Source: Domibacillus sp. PGB-M46 (GTDB lineage Bacteria; Bacillota; Bacilli; Bacillales; Domibacillaceae). Taken from it: DNA of 64,000 bases. Shown here in pieces: positions 45,008 through 56,022 of this stretch. The DNA lies in NCBI RefSeq assembly GCF_022668875.1, contig NZ_JAKGCR010000006.1, forward strand, positions 62,001-126,000, given 5' to 3'. Both the position numbers and the translations under genes were made by a program. Position 1 is the stretch's first letter, and every line of letters begins with the position of its first letter. The notes under the pieces were generated by a model. It saw only the letters and a list, made by a program, of their open reading frames with translations. It did no database searches and was not told where the DNA came from.

Positions 45008-45577
45008 ATGGCTGAAGTAGATCATGCCAAAATTCAGCAGGCCGTACGCCTGATTTTAGAAGCGGTTGGTGAAAATCCGGACCGGGAAGGTCTTCAAGAT
45101 ACACCGAAACGGGTAGCGAAAATGTATGAAGAAGCATTTTCGGGTCTTCATGTGGATCCAAGATTTTATTTCGAAACTGTATTTGAAGAACAATATGAAG
45201 AGCTTGTTCTTGTAAAGGACATTCCTTTTTACTCGATGTGTGAGCATCACCTTGTGCCGTTTTTCGGCCATGCTCACGTAGCGTATATGCCAAAAGGCGG
45301 AAAAGTAACCGGCTTAAGCAAGCTGGCACGGGCCGTTGAATCGGTTGCCCGCCGTCCGCAGCTGCAGGAGCGGATTACAAATGAAGTAGCAGACGCAATT
45401 ATGGACATGCTTCAGCCGCAAGGGGTAATGGTGATTGTGCAGGCGGAGCATATGTGCATGGCTATGCGCGGGGTGAAAAAGCCAGGCGCTAAAACGGTCA
45501 CTACAGCCGCGCGTGGTTTGTACGAAAATGACGCCCAGCTTCGGACCGAGCTGCTTTCGCTCATTCGTTCGTCATGA
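45008..45577 (+). CDS. folE: GTP cyclohydrolase I (FolE/MtrA)
   Basis: 189 residues. First step of folate synthesis, GTP to dihydroneopterin triphosphate. Zinc ligands in [12 protein letters not shown] and AEHMCM; GLSKLAR substrate motif. In B. subtilis it is mtrA, co-transcribed with mtrB (TRAP). Here the next gene is hepS and mtrB is missing. AGGAGTG ribosome site. Confidence 0.95.
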   Translation: MAEVDHAKIQQAVRLILEAVGENPDREGLQDTPKRVAKMYEEAFSGLHVDPRFYFETVFEEQYEELVLVKDIPFYSMCEHHLVPFFGHAHVAYMPKGGKVTGLSKLARAVESVARRPQLQERITNEVADAIMDMLQPQGVMVIVQAEHMCMAMRGVKKPGAKTVTTAARGLYENDAQLRTELLSLIRSS

Positions 45578-45588
45578 GAACACGGGTG

Positions 45589-45597
45589 TGATATACT
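45589..45597 (+). promoter_or_regulatory. Extended -10 candidate for hepS-menG-hepT
   Basis: TGATATACT in the 83-bp folE-hepS gap, where mtrB would be. No strong -35. Confidence 0.4.
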
Positions 45598-45660
45598 AAG
45601 TGTGCGTAGTGAAAAGGAACGAAACGATTTGAAATGATTTGCGAGTGAGGGGTTTTCACA

Positions 45661-46419
45661 ATGAAGGAGTGGCAGGAGCAACAGAGTACACTACTTGAAG
45701 AAATCAATCGGGCATGCCGTCAGCCTTTTCTAGATAAAGTGATCGGCAGGCCGGTTATAAACCCGCTTCGGGCATCTGCTTTAATGCTGGCATTTACAGA
45801 CGAGGAAAGAAAAAGTGAACAGGTGCAGAAGCTGATGCAGGCAGCTGTTCTCATTGGGCTGGCAATGGATGTACATGATGCCATTCCGTCTGTGACCAAA
45901 GAAATCACACAAAAAAACCAGCTGATCGTATTAGCGGGTGATTATTTTAGCGGGATGTATTACCGGACCCTTGCAGAAGCGGGCTATGTCCACTGGGTAG
46001 GCGTTCTTGCAGGAGCGGTAAAAAGGGTGAATGAGGCGAAAACATCGCTTCATCGGTATCAGCTTGAAACAAAAGAAGCCATATTGAACGCTGTTGCAGT
46101 GATTGAAGGCGATATTATTGGCGCCGTGCACATCGAAAAGGGCACAGATGAAATAATGGCTCGTGCCCTGCGGCAGCTTTTGACGGCAGACCGGCTTCTT
46201 CGTGAGAAAAATGAGCCCTTTATTCTTTTTGAAGCATTAAAACAACAATACGAGACAGACCAGCAGGTCATCAAGGTTATCGAGCAGCGGCTTAAAGAGA
46301 TCCATGCGGATGTAACAAAGTGTATAGAAAGCATAGATTTCTATAAAGCGTCTGTCATTGAAGCGGAGCGCGACCGCCTTTTTGGCAGCAGGCCGCTTCG
46401 GCTCGTGGAAGAAGGGTGA
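45661..46419 (+). CDS. hepS: Heptaprenyl diphosphate synthase component 1
   Basis: 252-residue small subunit (GerCA) of heptaprenyl diphosphate synthase, which pairs with catalytic HepT to make the menaquinone-7 side chain. No DDxxD motif, as expected for the regulatory subunit; low overall conservation but length and context (hepS-menG-hepT) are decisive. Confidence 0.9.
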   Translation: MKEWQEQQSTLLEEINRACRQPFLDKVIGRPVINPLRASALMLAFTDEERKSEQVQKLMQAAVLIGLAMDVHDAIPSVTKEITQKNQLIVLAGDYFSGMYYRTLAEAGYVHWVGVLAGAVKRVNEAKTSLHRYQLETKEAILNAVAVIEGDIIGAVHIEKGTDEIMARALRQLLTADRLLREKNEPFILFEALKQQYETDQQVIKVIEQRLKEIHADVTKCIESIDFYKASVIEAERDRLFGSRPLRLVEEG

Positions 46420-46422
46420 CAA

Positions 46423-47124
46423 ATGCAGCAATCTAAAGAAGAAAAAGTGCACAGTGTATTTCAAAAAATATACGGTAACTACGATAAAATGAATTCTATT
46501 ATCAGCTTTCAGCAGCACAAGCGTTGGCGAAATGAAACAATGAAAATTATGAATGTGCCTAAAGGTGCAAAAGCGCTTGATGTGTGCTGCGGAACAGGCG
46601 ATTGGACAATAGCGCTGGCGGAAGCCGTGGGGCCGCATGGAGTGGTCAAGGGGCTTGATTTCAGCGAAAATATGCTCGTTGTCGGCAGGCAGAAAATAGA
46701 GGCGGCCGGTTTGGAGCAGGCAGAACTGATCCACGGCAACGCGATGGAGCTTCCGTTCGAAGATGATACGTTTGATTTTGTGACGATTGGCTTTGGCCTT
46801 CGTAATGTACCGGATTATATGCAGGTGCTTTCAGAGATGCGCCGTGTATTAAAACCAGGCGGAATGGTCGTATGCCTCGAAACAAGCCAGCCGCAAATGC
46901 CTGTTTTTAAGGAAGGGTACGAGCTGTATTTCCGCTTCATCATGCCGGCGGTTGGCCGTCTTTTCGCAAAAAGCTATGAGGAATATTCATGGCTGCAGGA
47001 ATCAGCGCGCCATTTTCCAGATATGAAAGAGCTTGCCCGTATGTTTCAGCAGGCCGGCTTTCAAAATGTGCGTTTTAAAGCTCACACAGGCGGTGTAGCT
47101 GCCACACATTACGGAAACAAATAA
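46423..47124 (+). CDS. menG: Demethylmenaquinone methyltransferase
   Basis: 233-residue SAM methyltransferase (MenG/UbiE, GerCB) for the last menaquinone step. UbiE signatures [10 protein letters not shown](Q)HKRW near the start, SAM loop DVCCGTGDW, and FGLRNVPDY. Follows hepS by 3 bp. Confidence 0.95.
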   Translation: MQQSKEEKVHSVFQKIYGNYDKMNSIISFQQHKRWRNETMKIMNVPKGAKALDVCCGTGDWTIALAEAVGPHGVVKGLDFSENMLVVGRQKIEAAGLEQAELIHGNAMELPFEDDTFDFVTIGFGLRNVPDYMQVLSEMRRVLKPGGMVVCLETSQPQMPVFKEGYELYFRFIMPAVGRLFAKSYEEYSWLQESARHFPDMKELARMFQQAGFQNVRFKAHTGGVAATHYGNK

Positions 47125-47152
47125 TACTAGACCAAGAGCCGGGTGAAAAGAA

Positions 47153-48115
47153 ATGAATATAAAACTAATTTATACGCGGTTAAAAGCGGATATTGATTTG
47201 ATTGAGCAGGAGCTGGAACACGCCGTTCGTTCGTCATCGTCCATTCTGGAGGAGGCGTCTGTACATCTTCTTCAAGCAGGCGGAAAACGCATTCGCCCGG
47301 TAATGCTTCTGCTTGGCGCGAAGTTTGGTGATTATGATATTCAACGTGTGAAATATGCAGCTGCTTCTCTTGAATTGATTCACATGGCTTCACTTGTTCA
47401 TGACGACGTTATTGATGATGCCGTTATCCGACGGGGAGAGTACACGGTTAAAGCGGAGTGGGATAACCGGATCGCCATGTATGCCGGCAATTACATTTTT
47501 GCGGCTGCGCTCGACTCTATGACAAGAATTAAAGAAGCAGAGGCTCACCAGATTCTATCCCATACGATGACAGAGCTGTGTATCGGAGAAATCATTCAAA
47601 TTCAGGATAAGTACCGGTATGATCAGCATCTGCGCGATTACCTTCGCCGCATCAAGAGAAAAACGGCTATTTTGATCGCAGCCAGCTGCCAGCTTGGCGC
47701 TATTGCAGCGGGCGCTCCAGCTTCGATCCACCGGAAGCTGTACGATTTCGGCTACAATGTAGGGATGTCTTTTCAAATTACCGATGATATTCTCGACTTT
47801 ACAGCAAGTGAAAAAGAACTGGGCAAACCAGCCGGCGGTGACCTCCTTCAAGGAAACATTACGCTTCCTGTTTTGTATGCGATGCAGGACAGTGACATGC
47901 GTGCGCGTATTACTTCTATTCACGCTCATTCAAGCCGTGAAGAAATAGACGATATTATTGCCCGCTTAAAGCGCAGCGATGCGATTGAACAATCTCACGC
48001 GTTAAGCAGGAGATATCTCGATCGGGCACTGGCTATTTTAACAGAATTACCGCCGGGCCGGCACCGGAATTCATTACGTGATATTGCCCATTTTATTGGC
48101 AAAAGAAAATATTAA
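47153..48115 (+). CDS. hepT: Heptaprenyl diphosphate synthase component 2
   Basis: 320-residue trans-prenyltransferase (GerCC). First aspartate-rich motif in LVHDDVIDDA and second in ITDDILDF, plus GGKRIRP for IPP binding. Extends chains to C35 with HepS. GGGTGA ribosome site. No terminator is evident downstream. Confidence 0.95.
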   Translation: MNIKLIYTRLKADIDLIEQELEHAVRSSSSILEEASVHLLQAGGKRIRPVMLLLGAKFGDYDIQRVKYAAASLELIHMASLVHDDVIDDAVIRRGEYTVKAEWDNRIAMYAGNYIFAAALDSMTRIKEAEAHQILSHTMTELCIGEIIQIQDKYRYDQHLRDYLRRIKRKTAILIAASCQLGAIAAGAPASIHRKLYDFGYNVGMSFQITDDILDFTASEKELGKPAGGDLLQGNITLPVLYAMQDSDMRARITSIHAHSSREEIDDIIARLKRSDAIEQSHALSRRYLDRALAILTELPPGRHRNSLRDIAHFIGKRKY

Positions 48116-48123
48116 TTTTTTCC

Positions 48124-48137
48124 ATGAAAGCGTTGTA
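48124..48137 (+). promoter_or_regulatory. cre-like sequence at ndk promoter
   Basis: TGAAAGCGTTGTAA: the first ten bases fit the CcpA cre pattern TGWAARCGYT fully; the last part fits less well. Overlaps the ndk -35. Confidence 0.3.
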
Positions 48138-48161
48138 AATTTACAAAAGAAGTGTTACGAT
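48133..48161 (+). promoter_or_regulatory. Possible promoter of ndk
   Basis: TTGTAA (48133-48138), 17-nt spacer, TACGAT (48156-48161). Confidence 0.45.
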
Positions 48162-48210
48162 TCATCTTGTCCGCATGTAAGCGGTATACATAACACAGGA
48201 GTGGTGGAAG

Positions 48211-49551
<1,341 letters not shown>

Positions 49552-49553
<2 letters not shown>

Positions 49554-49574
49554 AGCCGGCATGCCGGCTTTTTT
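49552..49574 (+). terminator. Intrinsic terminator after cheR
   Basis: AAAGCCGG-CATG-CCGGCTTT plus T run; symmetric. Confidence 0.88.
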
Positions 49575-49619
49575 AAATTTGTCTCCATGCAGCGCAGAAA
49601 TTGTGATAAAATTCTCAAA

Positions 49620-49638
49620 AACAGCCGTTTCGGCTGTT
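49620..49638 (+). promoter_or_regulatory. Perfect dyad upstream of aroF operon
   Basis: AACAGCCG-TTT-CGGCTGTT, 8-bp arms. It overlaps the -35 region of the likely promoter (-10 TATAGT 49659-49664, TTCCAA at 49637-49642). No T run, so not a terminator; an operator is the simplest reading. Confidence 0.5.
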
Positions 49639-49664
49639 CCAATGAATTTTAAATATGATATAGT
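49637..49664 (+). promoter_or_regulatory. Possible promoter of the aro operon
   Basis: TTCCAA (49637-49642), 16-nt spacer, TATAGT (49659-49664). Weak -35 overlapping the dyad, as expected for a regulated promoter. Confidence 0.4.
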
Positions 49665-49703
49665 AGTACATAACCGCTTTAACGTATTGAAGGGAGCAGG
49701 AGA

Positions 49704-50879
49704 ATGAGATATTTAACAGCTGGAGAATCACATGGACCACAATTAACAACGATTATCGAGGGGCTTCCGGCCGGTATGGAGCTTCTTGCAGAAGACATCA
49801 ACCATGATTTGCTTCGCCGCCAGAAAGGGCATGGGCGAGGCCGCCGCATGCAGATAGAAAAAGATTTAGTAGCGATCAAATCAGGCGTCCGCCACGGATA
49901 TACACTTGGCTCGCCTGTCACGCTGGTTGTGGAAAATGATGATTGGAAGCACTGGACGAAGATCATGGGAATTGAACCACTTGAAAACGAGGAAGCAGCG
50001 GAGGAGATCAAGCGGAAAATTACCCGCCCTCGTCCTGGACATGCAGATTTAAATGGCGGTATCAAATACGGTCACCGGGATATGCGGAATGTGCTGGAAC
50101 GCTCATCTGCCCGTGAAACAACTGTACGTGTAGCCGCAGGGGCAGCGGCCAAAAAGCTGTTAAAACTACTCGGTGTAGAAATTGCCTCACACGTTGTGGA
50201 AATTGGCGGCATTCGTGCTGAAAATGTACAATTTGAAACGATTGCTGAACTGCAGGAGCGCAGTGAAGCATCATCTGTCCGCTGCCTGGATGAAGAAGCA
50301 GCAGCAAAAATGATTGAAGCGATTGATAACGCGAAGAAAAACGGTGACTCAATCGGCGGCGTTGTGGAAGTGATTGCAGAAGGAATGCCGATCGGGGTTG
50401 GAAGCTATGTTCACTATGACCGCAAGCTTGATGCGAAGGTCGCAGCTGCGATTGTCAGCATTAACGCGTTCAAAGGAGTAGAAATTGGCATTGGCTTTGA
50501 AGCAGCACGCAAATTCGGCAGCGAAGTGCATGACGAGATTGCCTGGAGTGAGCAGCAGGGCTTTTACCGGAAAACAAACCGCCTGGGCGGCTTTGAAGGC
50601 GGCATGACAAACGGGATGCCAGTCGTTGTCCGCGGGGTTATGAAGCCAATTCCAACCCTTTACAAGCCGCTTGAGAGTGTGGACATTGATACAAAAGAGC
50701 CATTTACAGCAAGCATTGAGCGTTCAGATGCCTGCGCTGTTCCTGCAGCGGCGGTTGTGGCAGAGGCAGCGGTTGCCTGGGAGCTGGCTAACGCTATTTT
50801 AGAACAGTTCAACAGTGATCGGATGGAGCATTTAATCCGCCAGGTAAAGGAACATGAAGCGTACACAAGGGAGTTTTAA
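49704..50879 (+). CDS. aroF: Chorismate synthase
   Basis: 391-residue FMN-dependent enzyme converting EPSP to chorismate (aroC in E. coli). Signatures GESHGPQL at the start, [12 protein letters not shown], and [15 protein letters not shown]. First gene of aroF-aroB-aroH-hisC-tyrA-aroE. GGAGCAGGAG ribosome site. Confidence 0.96.
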   Translation: MRYLTAGESHGPQLTTIIEGLPAGMELLAEDINHDLLRRQKGHGRGRRMQIEKDLVAIKSGVRHGYTLGSPVTLVVENDDWKHWTKIMGIEPLENEEAAEEIKRKITRPRPGHADLNGGIKYGHRDMRNVLERSSARETTVRVAAGAAAKKLLKLLGVEIASHVVEIGGIRAENVQFETIAELQERSEASSVRCLDEEAAAKMIEAIDNAKKNGDSIGGVVEVIAEGMPIGVGSYVHYDRKLDAKVAAAIVSINAFKGVEIGIGFEAARKFGSEVHDEIAWSEQQGFYRKTNRLGGFEGGMTNGMPVVVRGVMKPIPTLYKPLESVDIDTKEPFTASIERSDACAVPAAAVVAEAAVAWELANAILEQFNSDRMEHLIRQVKEHEAYTREF

Positions 50880-51976
50880 TGATGAGCCGTGTACTTGTTG
50901 AAACGACTCATAAAACCTACCCAGTCATCATTGGGGAAGGGGCGGTACAGGAAATCAGCCGCGTTATTCTTGATATGCCCAAAGCACCAACCCGCTTGTT
51001 TGTCATTGCCGATGAAGCCGTTTATGCGCTTCACGGCGAGGCACTTCGGGATGCACTGCCGTCTTCGCTTGCCACAGACTGGCATTTCGTTCCGGCGGGC
51101 GAATCAGCTAAATCCTTTTCTGTTTTTGAACAATGCTTAACGGCTATGCTTGAAGCAGCGCTTGACCGCCGCTCGCTTGTGATCGCATTTGGCGGAGGTG
51201 CCTGCGGCGACCTGGCAGGTTTTTGCGCGGCGAGTTATATGCGCGGTATTCCGTTTATTCAAGTTCCGACAACGATATTGGCGCATGACAGTGCTGTCGG
51301 AGGCAAAACGGCCATCAATCATCCACTCGGCAAAAATATGATTGGCGCGTTTCACCAGCCGGAAGCGGTGGTGTATGACACAGCTTTCTTAAAATCGCTT
51401 TCTGAGAAGGAAACGAGAAGCGGTTTTGCGGAAGTGATCAAGCATGCCCTTATTGCGGACCCATCGCTGCTTGAAAACATTCAGCAGTCGGTGAAAAGCG
51501 CGGAAGATATAAAAGGGTCTTTTTTAGAGCATTGTCTGCAAAGAGGGATCGAAATTAAAAGTGCAATCGTAAAAGAAGATGAAAAAGAAACGGGCGTCCG
51601 GGCTTTTTTAAACTTTGGCCATACATACGGACATGCGGTAGAGGCGCTGTCCGGCTATGGAAAAACAGCGCACGGCGAGGCGGTTGCCTGCGGCATGATT
51701 TTTGCCCTTTATGCTTCACAGTTTAAAAACGACCTTTCCTTCGATACCAGTTCGTTTGCCGCATGGCTGAAGCGGGCGGGATATCCGGTAAAAGCCGGTA
51801 CGGTTTTTTCGTTTGAAGACATTTACGCTGTGATGGCCCGCGACAAAAAAGCATACGGCGGCACGGTCCGCTTTGTTTTGCTGAATGAAGTAGGCAAGCC
51901 GTACGTAACAGAAATGACAAAAGAAGAGCTTCAGCATATTGACGAGCACTTTCGAAAGGAGTCCGACACATGGTAA
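50879..51976 (+). CDS. aroB: 3-dehydroquinate synthase
   Basis: 365 residues. Second shikimate step, NAD- and metal-dependent. GGGACGDLAGFCA, DSAVGGKTAIN and metal histidine region NFGHTYGHAVE are all present. Start overlaps the aroF stop (TAATG). Ends by overlapping aroH. Confidence 0.96.
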   Translation: MMSRVLVETTHKTYPVIIGEGAVQEISRVILDMPKAPTRLFVIADEAVYALHGEALRDALPSSLATDWHFVPAGESAKSFSVFEQCLTAMLEAALDRRSLVIAFGGGACGDLAGFCAASYMRGIPFIQVPTTILAHDSAVGGKTAINHPLGKNMIGAFHQPEAVVYDTAFLKSLSEKETRSGFAEVIKHALIADPSLLENIQQSVKSAEDIKGSFLEHCLQRGIEIKSAIVKEDEKETGVRAFLNFGHTYGHAVEALSGYGKTAHGEAVACGMIFALYASQFKNDLSFDTSSFAAWLKRAGYPVKAGTVFSFEDIYAVMARDKKAYGGTVRFVLLNEVGKPYVTEMTKEELQHIDEHFRKESDTW

Positions 51977-52341
51977 GAGGAATCCGTGGAGCCATTACGG
52001 TGTCAGCCAATGACAGCCGTTTAATGGAAGAAGCGACAAAACGTCTCATGGAAGAGATGATTGCACAAAATAACATTGACCCGGAAGCCGTCTGCTCGGC
52101 GTTTTTATCTGCTACCAATGACTTGGATGCTATGTTTCCAGCCAAGGTACTGCGCGAGCAGAACGGGTGGGAATACGTTCCGGTTATGTGCATGCAGGAG
52201 CTCGCGATCAAAGGCGGTTTAGAACGCTGCATTCGAATTATGATGCACGTGAACACAGATGTGGCGCAAAAAGATATTCAGCACGTTTATTTAGAAGGAG
52301 CGTCCGTCCTGCGTCCGGACTTGCAGCAATCAACAAACTGA
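51970..52341 (+). CDS. aroH: Chorismate mutase, AroH type
   Basis: 123-residue monofunctional chorismate mutase converting chorismate to prephenate. RGIRGAIT N terminus with active-site arginine, and C-terminal HVYLEGASVLRPD. AAAGGAG upstream, overlap with aroB of 7 nt. In B. subtilis trpEDCFBA follows; here hisC starts 14 bp later. Confidence 0.95.
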   Translation: MVRGIRGAITVSANDSRLMEEATKRLMEEMIAQNNIDPEAVCSAFLSATNDLDAMFPAKVLREQNGWEYVPVMCMQELAIKGGLERCIRIMMHVNTDVAQKDIQHVYLEGASVLRPDLQQSTN

Positions 52342-52355
52342 AGGAGCGGAGAAAA

Positions 52356-53453
52356 ATGAAATGGAAAGAACAAATACTTACATTAAAAGCATATCAGCCC
52401 GGCCGTACAACGGATGAAGTAAAAAAAGCGTATGGCCTGCAGGACGTTGTTAAGCTTGCATCCAATGAAAACCCATTTGGCTCATCGGAACGGGTAACGA
52501 AAAGTATCCGTGAATACGCGGAATCATTTGCGATTTATCCGGATGGTTATACAACGAGTCTTCGCAAGGAGCTTGCTTCCTTCTTAAACGTAAGCGAAAA
52601 ACAGCTGATTTTCGGAAATGGCTCGGATGAAATTATTTTAATGCTTTCCCGCGCGATGCTTGAGCCCGGAAAAAACACGGTTATGCCAACTCCTTCATTT
52701 CCGCAGTATCGCCATAATGCCATTGTAGAAGGTGCCGAAATACGGGAAGTAGAGCTGGTGAATGGCGCACACGATTTGGACAAAATGGCTCAAGCCATTG
52801 ATGAAAATACGGCTATTGTCTGGCTCTGCAGCCCGAACAATCCAACAGGTGTCCATATTACGGATGTACAGCTTCGCGGATTTTTAGACCGGGTACCGGA
52901 AGGCGTTTTGGTTGTGCTTGATGAAGCGTACTACGAGTATGTAACAGCATCTGATTACTATGACGCGCTTGAAATTATTAAAGAATATAAAAATGTGATT
53001 GTGCTGCGCACGTTTTCTAAAGTATACGGCTTAGCTGCTTTCCGTGTCGGCTATGGAATTGCAGACGAATCGCTTATTGCACAGCTTGATCCCGTTCGTG
53101 AACCGTTTAATGTGAATTCGGTCGGACAGGTGGCGGCAGCAGCGGCCCTGTCGGACCAATCGTTCATTGAACAGTGCCGTACAGCAAACAAAGAAGGCTT
53201 AGAGCAGTTTTATGCGTTCTGCCGCGAAAATAATCTTGCGTTCTATCCATCGGAAGCAAATTTTATTTTGATCGATTTCAACTGTGACAGCAACGAGCTG
53301 TTTGAATACTTAATGTCAAAAGGATATATTGTCCGCTCAGGCGCTGCTCTTGGCATTCCGGGAACGGTGCGGGTTACAGTCGGATCAAAAGAACAAAACG
53401 AAGGTGTTATCGAGGCAATGAAAAGCTTTTTGGCTGAAACTGTAAAAAGATAG
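52356..53453 (+). CDS. hisC: Histidinol-phosphate aminotransferase
   Basis: 365-residue fold-I PLP aminotransferase; in B. subtilis it also transaminates aromatic keto acids, which explains its place next to tyrA. KLASNENPFG, CSPNNPTG and PLP lysine in RTFSKVYGLA. ATG 52356 with GAAGGAGCGG upstream; the open frame before it lies inside aroH. Confidence 0.95.
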   Translation: MKWKEQILTLKAYQPGRTTDEVKKAYGLQDVVKLASNENPFGSSERVTKSIREYAESFAIYPDGYTTSLRKELASFLNVSEKQLIFGNGSDEIILMLSRAMLEPGKNTVMPTPSFPQYRHNAIVEGAEIREVELVNGAHDLDKMAQAIDENTAIVWLCSPNNPTGVHITDVQLRGFLDRVPEGVLVVLDEAYYEYVTASDYYDALEIIKEYKNVIVLRTFSKVYGLAAFRVGYGIADESLIAQLDPVREPFNVNSVGQVAAAAALSDQSFIEQCRTANKEGLEQFYAFCRENNLAFYPSEANFILIDFNCDSNELFEYLMSKGYIVRSGAALGIPGTVRVTVGSKEQNEGVIEAMKSFLAETVKR

Positions 53454-53467
53454 AAGGTGATGCGCCG

Positions 53468-54571
53468 ATGAGAGGAAATGTTTTTATTGCCGGCCTTGGC
53501 TTAATTGGCGGATCTCTTGCAAAAGCGATAAAAAAAGCCCATGAGCAGGCTCATATTATCGGGTTTGATGTTCGAGAATCCGAACTGGGTCTTGCAGAAG
53601 CACTCAACATTATAGATGAAAAGGCTTCTTCGTTTGAAGAAGGGGCCAAACGAGCGGATTTAATTATTTTAGCGGTGCCGGTTTTAAAAACGGAGGAAAT
53701 GATTGAGATCCTCGCCGGACTCCCGCTAAAAGAAGGCGTGCTGATAACGGATACAGGCAGCACAAAAAGCCGTATCATGGAACGGGCCAAGCTTCTTGAA
53801 GAAAAAGAAGTTGTGTTTATCGGCGGCCATCCGATGGCAGGTTCCCATAAAAGCGGGGTGGCTGCTTCAAAAGAGCTGTTATTTGAAAATGCCTTTTACC
53901 TGCTGGCGCCGGGGGGTGCCGCCAAAGAAAAACACGTTGCGATTTTAAGAAAATGGCTGGAAGGCACGCGGGCAAACATTTTAGAAGTAACAGCAGAAGA
54001 GCACGATAAAATGACAGGTGTAATCAGCCATTTTCCGCATATTATTGCCGCCTCGCTTGTGCACCAGGCTCAAAAATTCAATGAAGACAATCCGTTGATT
54101 GAGCGGCTGGCCGCCGGCGGTTTCCGGGATATTACCCGCATTGCTTCCTCAAACCCGGAAATGTGGAGGGATATTTCACTTCACAATAAAGAAATGCTCA
54201 TCTCGTTATTAACCAACTGGCGTGATGAGATGGATGGGGTTTTATCTCTTTTGGAAACAGAAAATGGGGAAAAGCTCTATCACTATTTTAGCGACGCGAA
54301 AAAATTTCGGGATGGCCTTCCGACTGCTTCAAAAGGAGCTATTCCTGCTTTCTATGAATTGTACGTAGATGTGCCGGATTATCCAGGCGTCATCTCTGAA
54401 TTAACAGGCTATCTGGCGGATGAGCGTATCAGCATTACCAACATTCGGATTGTCGAAACACGTGAAGATGTGTTCGGTGTTTTGGTAATCAGCTTTCAAA
54501 GCGAAAGAGACCGCCTTCGCGCCAAGCAGTGCATTGAGCAGAAAACAACATATGATTTATTCTTAGCATAA
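53468..54571 (+). CDS. tyrA: Prephenate dehydrogenase
   Basis: 367 residues. NAD-dependent conversion of prephenate to 4-hydroxyphenylpyruvate. N-terminal GLGLIGGSLA loop, GGHPMAGSHKSG, catalytic His in VISHFPH, and a C-terminal ACT domain (about 296-367) for feedback control by tyrosine. Confidence 0.95.
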   Translation: MRGNVFIAGLGLIGGSLAKAIKKAHEQAHIIGFDVRESELGLAEALNIIDEKASSFEEGAKRADLIILAVPVLKTEEMIEILAGLPLKEGVLITDTGSTKSRIMERAKLLEEKEVVFIGGHPMAGSHKSGVAASKELLFENAFYLLAPGGAAKEKHVAILRKWLEGTRANILEVTAEEHDKMTGVISHFPHIIAASLVHQAQKFNEDNPLIERLAAGGFRDITRIASSNPEMWRDISLHNKEMLISLLTNWRDEMDGVLSLLETENGEKLYHYFSDAKKFRDGLPTASKGAIPAFYELYVDVPDYPGVISELTGYLADERISITNIRIVETREDVFGVLVISFQSERDRLRAKQCIEQKTTYDLFLA

Positions 54572-54586
54572 GAGAGGGTCCAAAAC

Positions 54587-55879
54587 ATGAAACTGACGTT
54601 TACTAATCCGTCTCTTGGCGGGCGTATAGAAGTGCCGGGTGACAAGTCTATTTCTCACCGCTCCATTATGTTCGGGGCGCTGGCAGAAGGAAAAACAACA
54701 GTCCGCCATTTTTTAAAAGGGGAAGACTGCTTAAGCACAATTGACTGCTTCCGCAAGCTTGGCGTGCAAATTGAGGAAACAGACGAAGAAATCATTGTCC
54801 ACGGAAAAGGGTGGGAAGGGCTGCAAGAGCCGTCCGCCATCCTGGACACAGGAAATTCAGGGACAACCACACGGTTAATGCTTGGTATTTTAGCCGGACG
54901 CCCATTCCATTCTGTGATGATTGGGGATGAGTCGATCGGCAAGCGTCCAATGGACCGGGTAACAGTGCCTCTTGCAAGCATGGGTGCAGATATCGCGGGA
55001 CGCGACAATGGGCGTTTCACGCCGCTTTCCATTCGCGGCCGTAAGTTGAATACAACCGAGTACCGCCTGCCCGTTGCGAGTGCACAGGTAAAATCGGCCG
55101 TTATCTTTGCAGCGCTTCAGGCAGATGGAGAATCGGTTATTATCGAACCGGAAGCAACGCGCGATCATACCGAAAAAATGATCGAGCAGTTTGGCGGCCA
55201 GATCCGCCGGGAGGGTGACCGGATTATCGTTCAGGGCGGCCAGACATTCCAGGGGACAGATGTGTATGTACCGGGAGATATTTCATCAGCTGCCTTTTTT
55301 ATGGTAGCAGCAGCCATTACACCAAATAGCGAAGTCGTGCTCGAAAATACCGGCTTGAACGAAACAAGAACGGGAATCATTGATGTAATGAAGCAAATGG
55401 GTGCAGATATCACGATTGAGAAAACGACGGAAACAGGTGAAGAAATGGGCACCATTACCGTGAAAACATCTCAATTAAAAGGAATCGAAATCGGCGGCTC
55501 TATCATTCCGCGGCTGATTGATGAAATTCCGATTATTGCCCTGCTTGCAACGCAGGCTGAAGGCGAAACGGTGATCCGCGATGCGGAAGAATTAAAAGTG
55601 AAAGAAACAAACCGTATTGACACCGTTGTAAATGAGCTGAAAAAGCTGGGAGCAGACATTGAAGCAACCGATGATGGAATGATTATTCGCGGAAAGTCTT
55701 CGCTTCACGGCGGATCCGTTTCTTCACACGGAGATCATCGAATCGGTATGGTGATGGCCATCGCCTCTCTGCTGGCAGATGGTGCCGTAGAACTTGAGAA
55801 TCATGAAGCCATTGCCGTTTCATACCCTGAATTTTTCGATCATTTAAATACACTGGTTAAAGGAGCGTCCTCTTTATGA
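54587..55879 (+). CDS. aroE: EPSP synthase (3-phosphoshikimate 1-carboxyvinyltransferase)
   Basis: 430 residues (aroA in E. coli). [25 protein letters not shown] (phosphate and PEP site), and KVKETNRI with [16 protein letters not shown] rather than GNAGTAMR suggests a class II, Gram-positive type enzyme. Last gene of the aro operon. Confidence 0.95.
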   Translation: MKLTFTNPSLGGRIEVPGDKSISHRSIMFGALAEGKTTVRHFLKGEDCLSTIDCFRKLGVQIEETDEEIIVHGKGWEGLQEPSAILDTGNSGTTTRLMLGILAGRPFHSVMIGDESIGKRPMDRVTVPLASMGADIAGRDNGRFTPLSIRGRKLNTTEYRLPVASAQVKSAVIFAALQADGESVIIEPEATRDHTEKMIEQFGGQIRREGDRIIVQGGQTFQGTDVYVPGDISSAAFFMVAAAITPNSEVVLENTGLNETRTGIIDVMKQMGADITIEKTTETGEEMGTITVKTSQLKGIEIGGSIIPRLIDEIPIIALLATQAEGETVIRDAEELKVKETNRIDTVVNELKKLGADIEATDDGMIIRGKSSLHGGSVSSHGDHRIGMVMAIASLLADGAVELENHEAIAVSYPEFFDHLNTLVKGASSL

Positions 55880-55890
55880 GGGCGTTTTTC
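55865..55890 (+). terminator. Intrinsic terminator after aroE
   Basis: GCGTCCTC / GAGGGCGT with two G-T pairs, 5-nt loop, T run; includes the stop codon. Confidence 0.8.
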
Positions 55891-56022
55891 TGTTTTGGAA
55901 AGAAGGAATATAACGGTCAAAGTAGAATACATGAAGTACAAGCCAAAAAGTTGCCCGATTGACCATCTTTGATTAAAATAAGGAATTAAGAAATGAAGAC
56001 GGAGAAAGAAGAGGCGGTAAAC

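Noticed and set aside
49575-49703. T-box or attenuator before aroF
   Set aside because: No T-box sequence, no terminator/antiterminator pair; the only hairpin has no T run.
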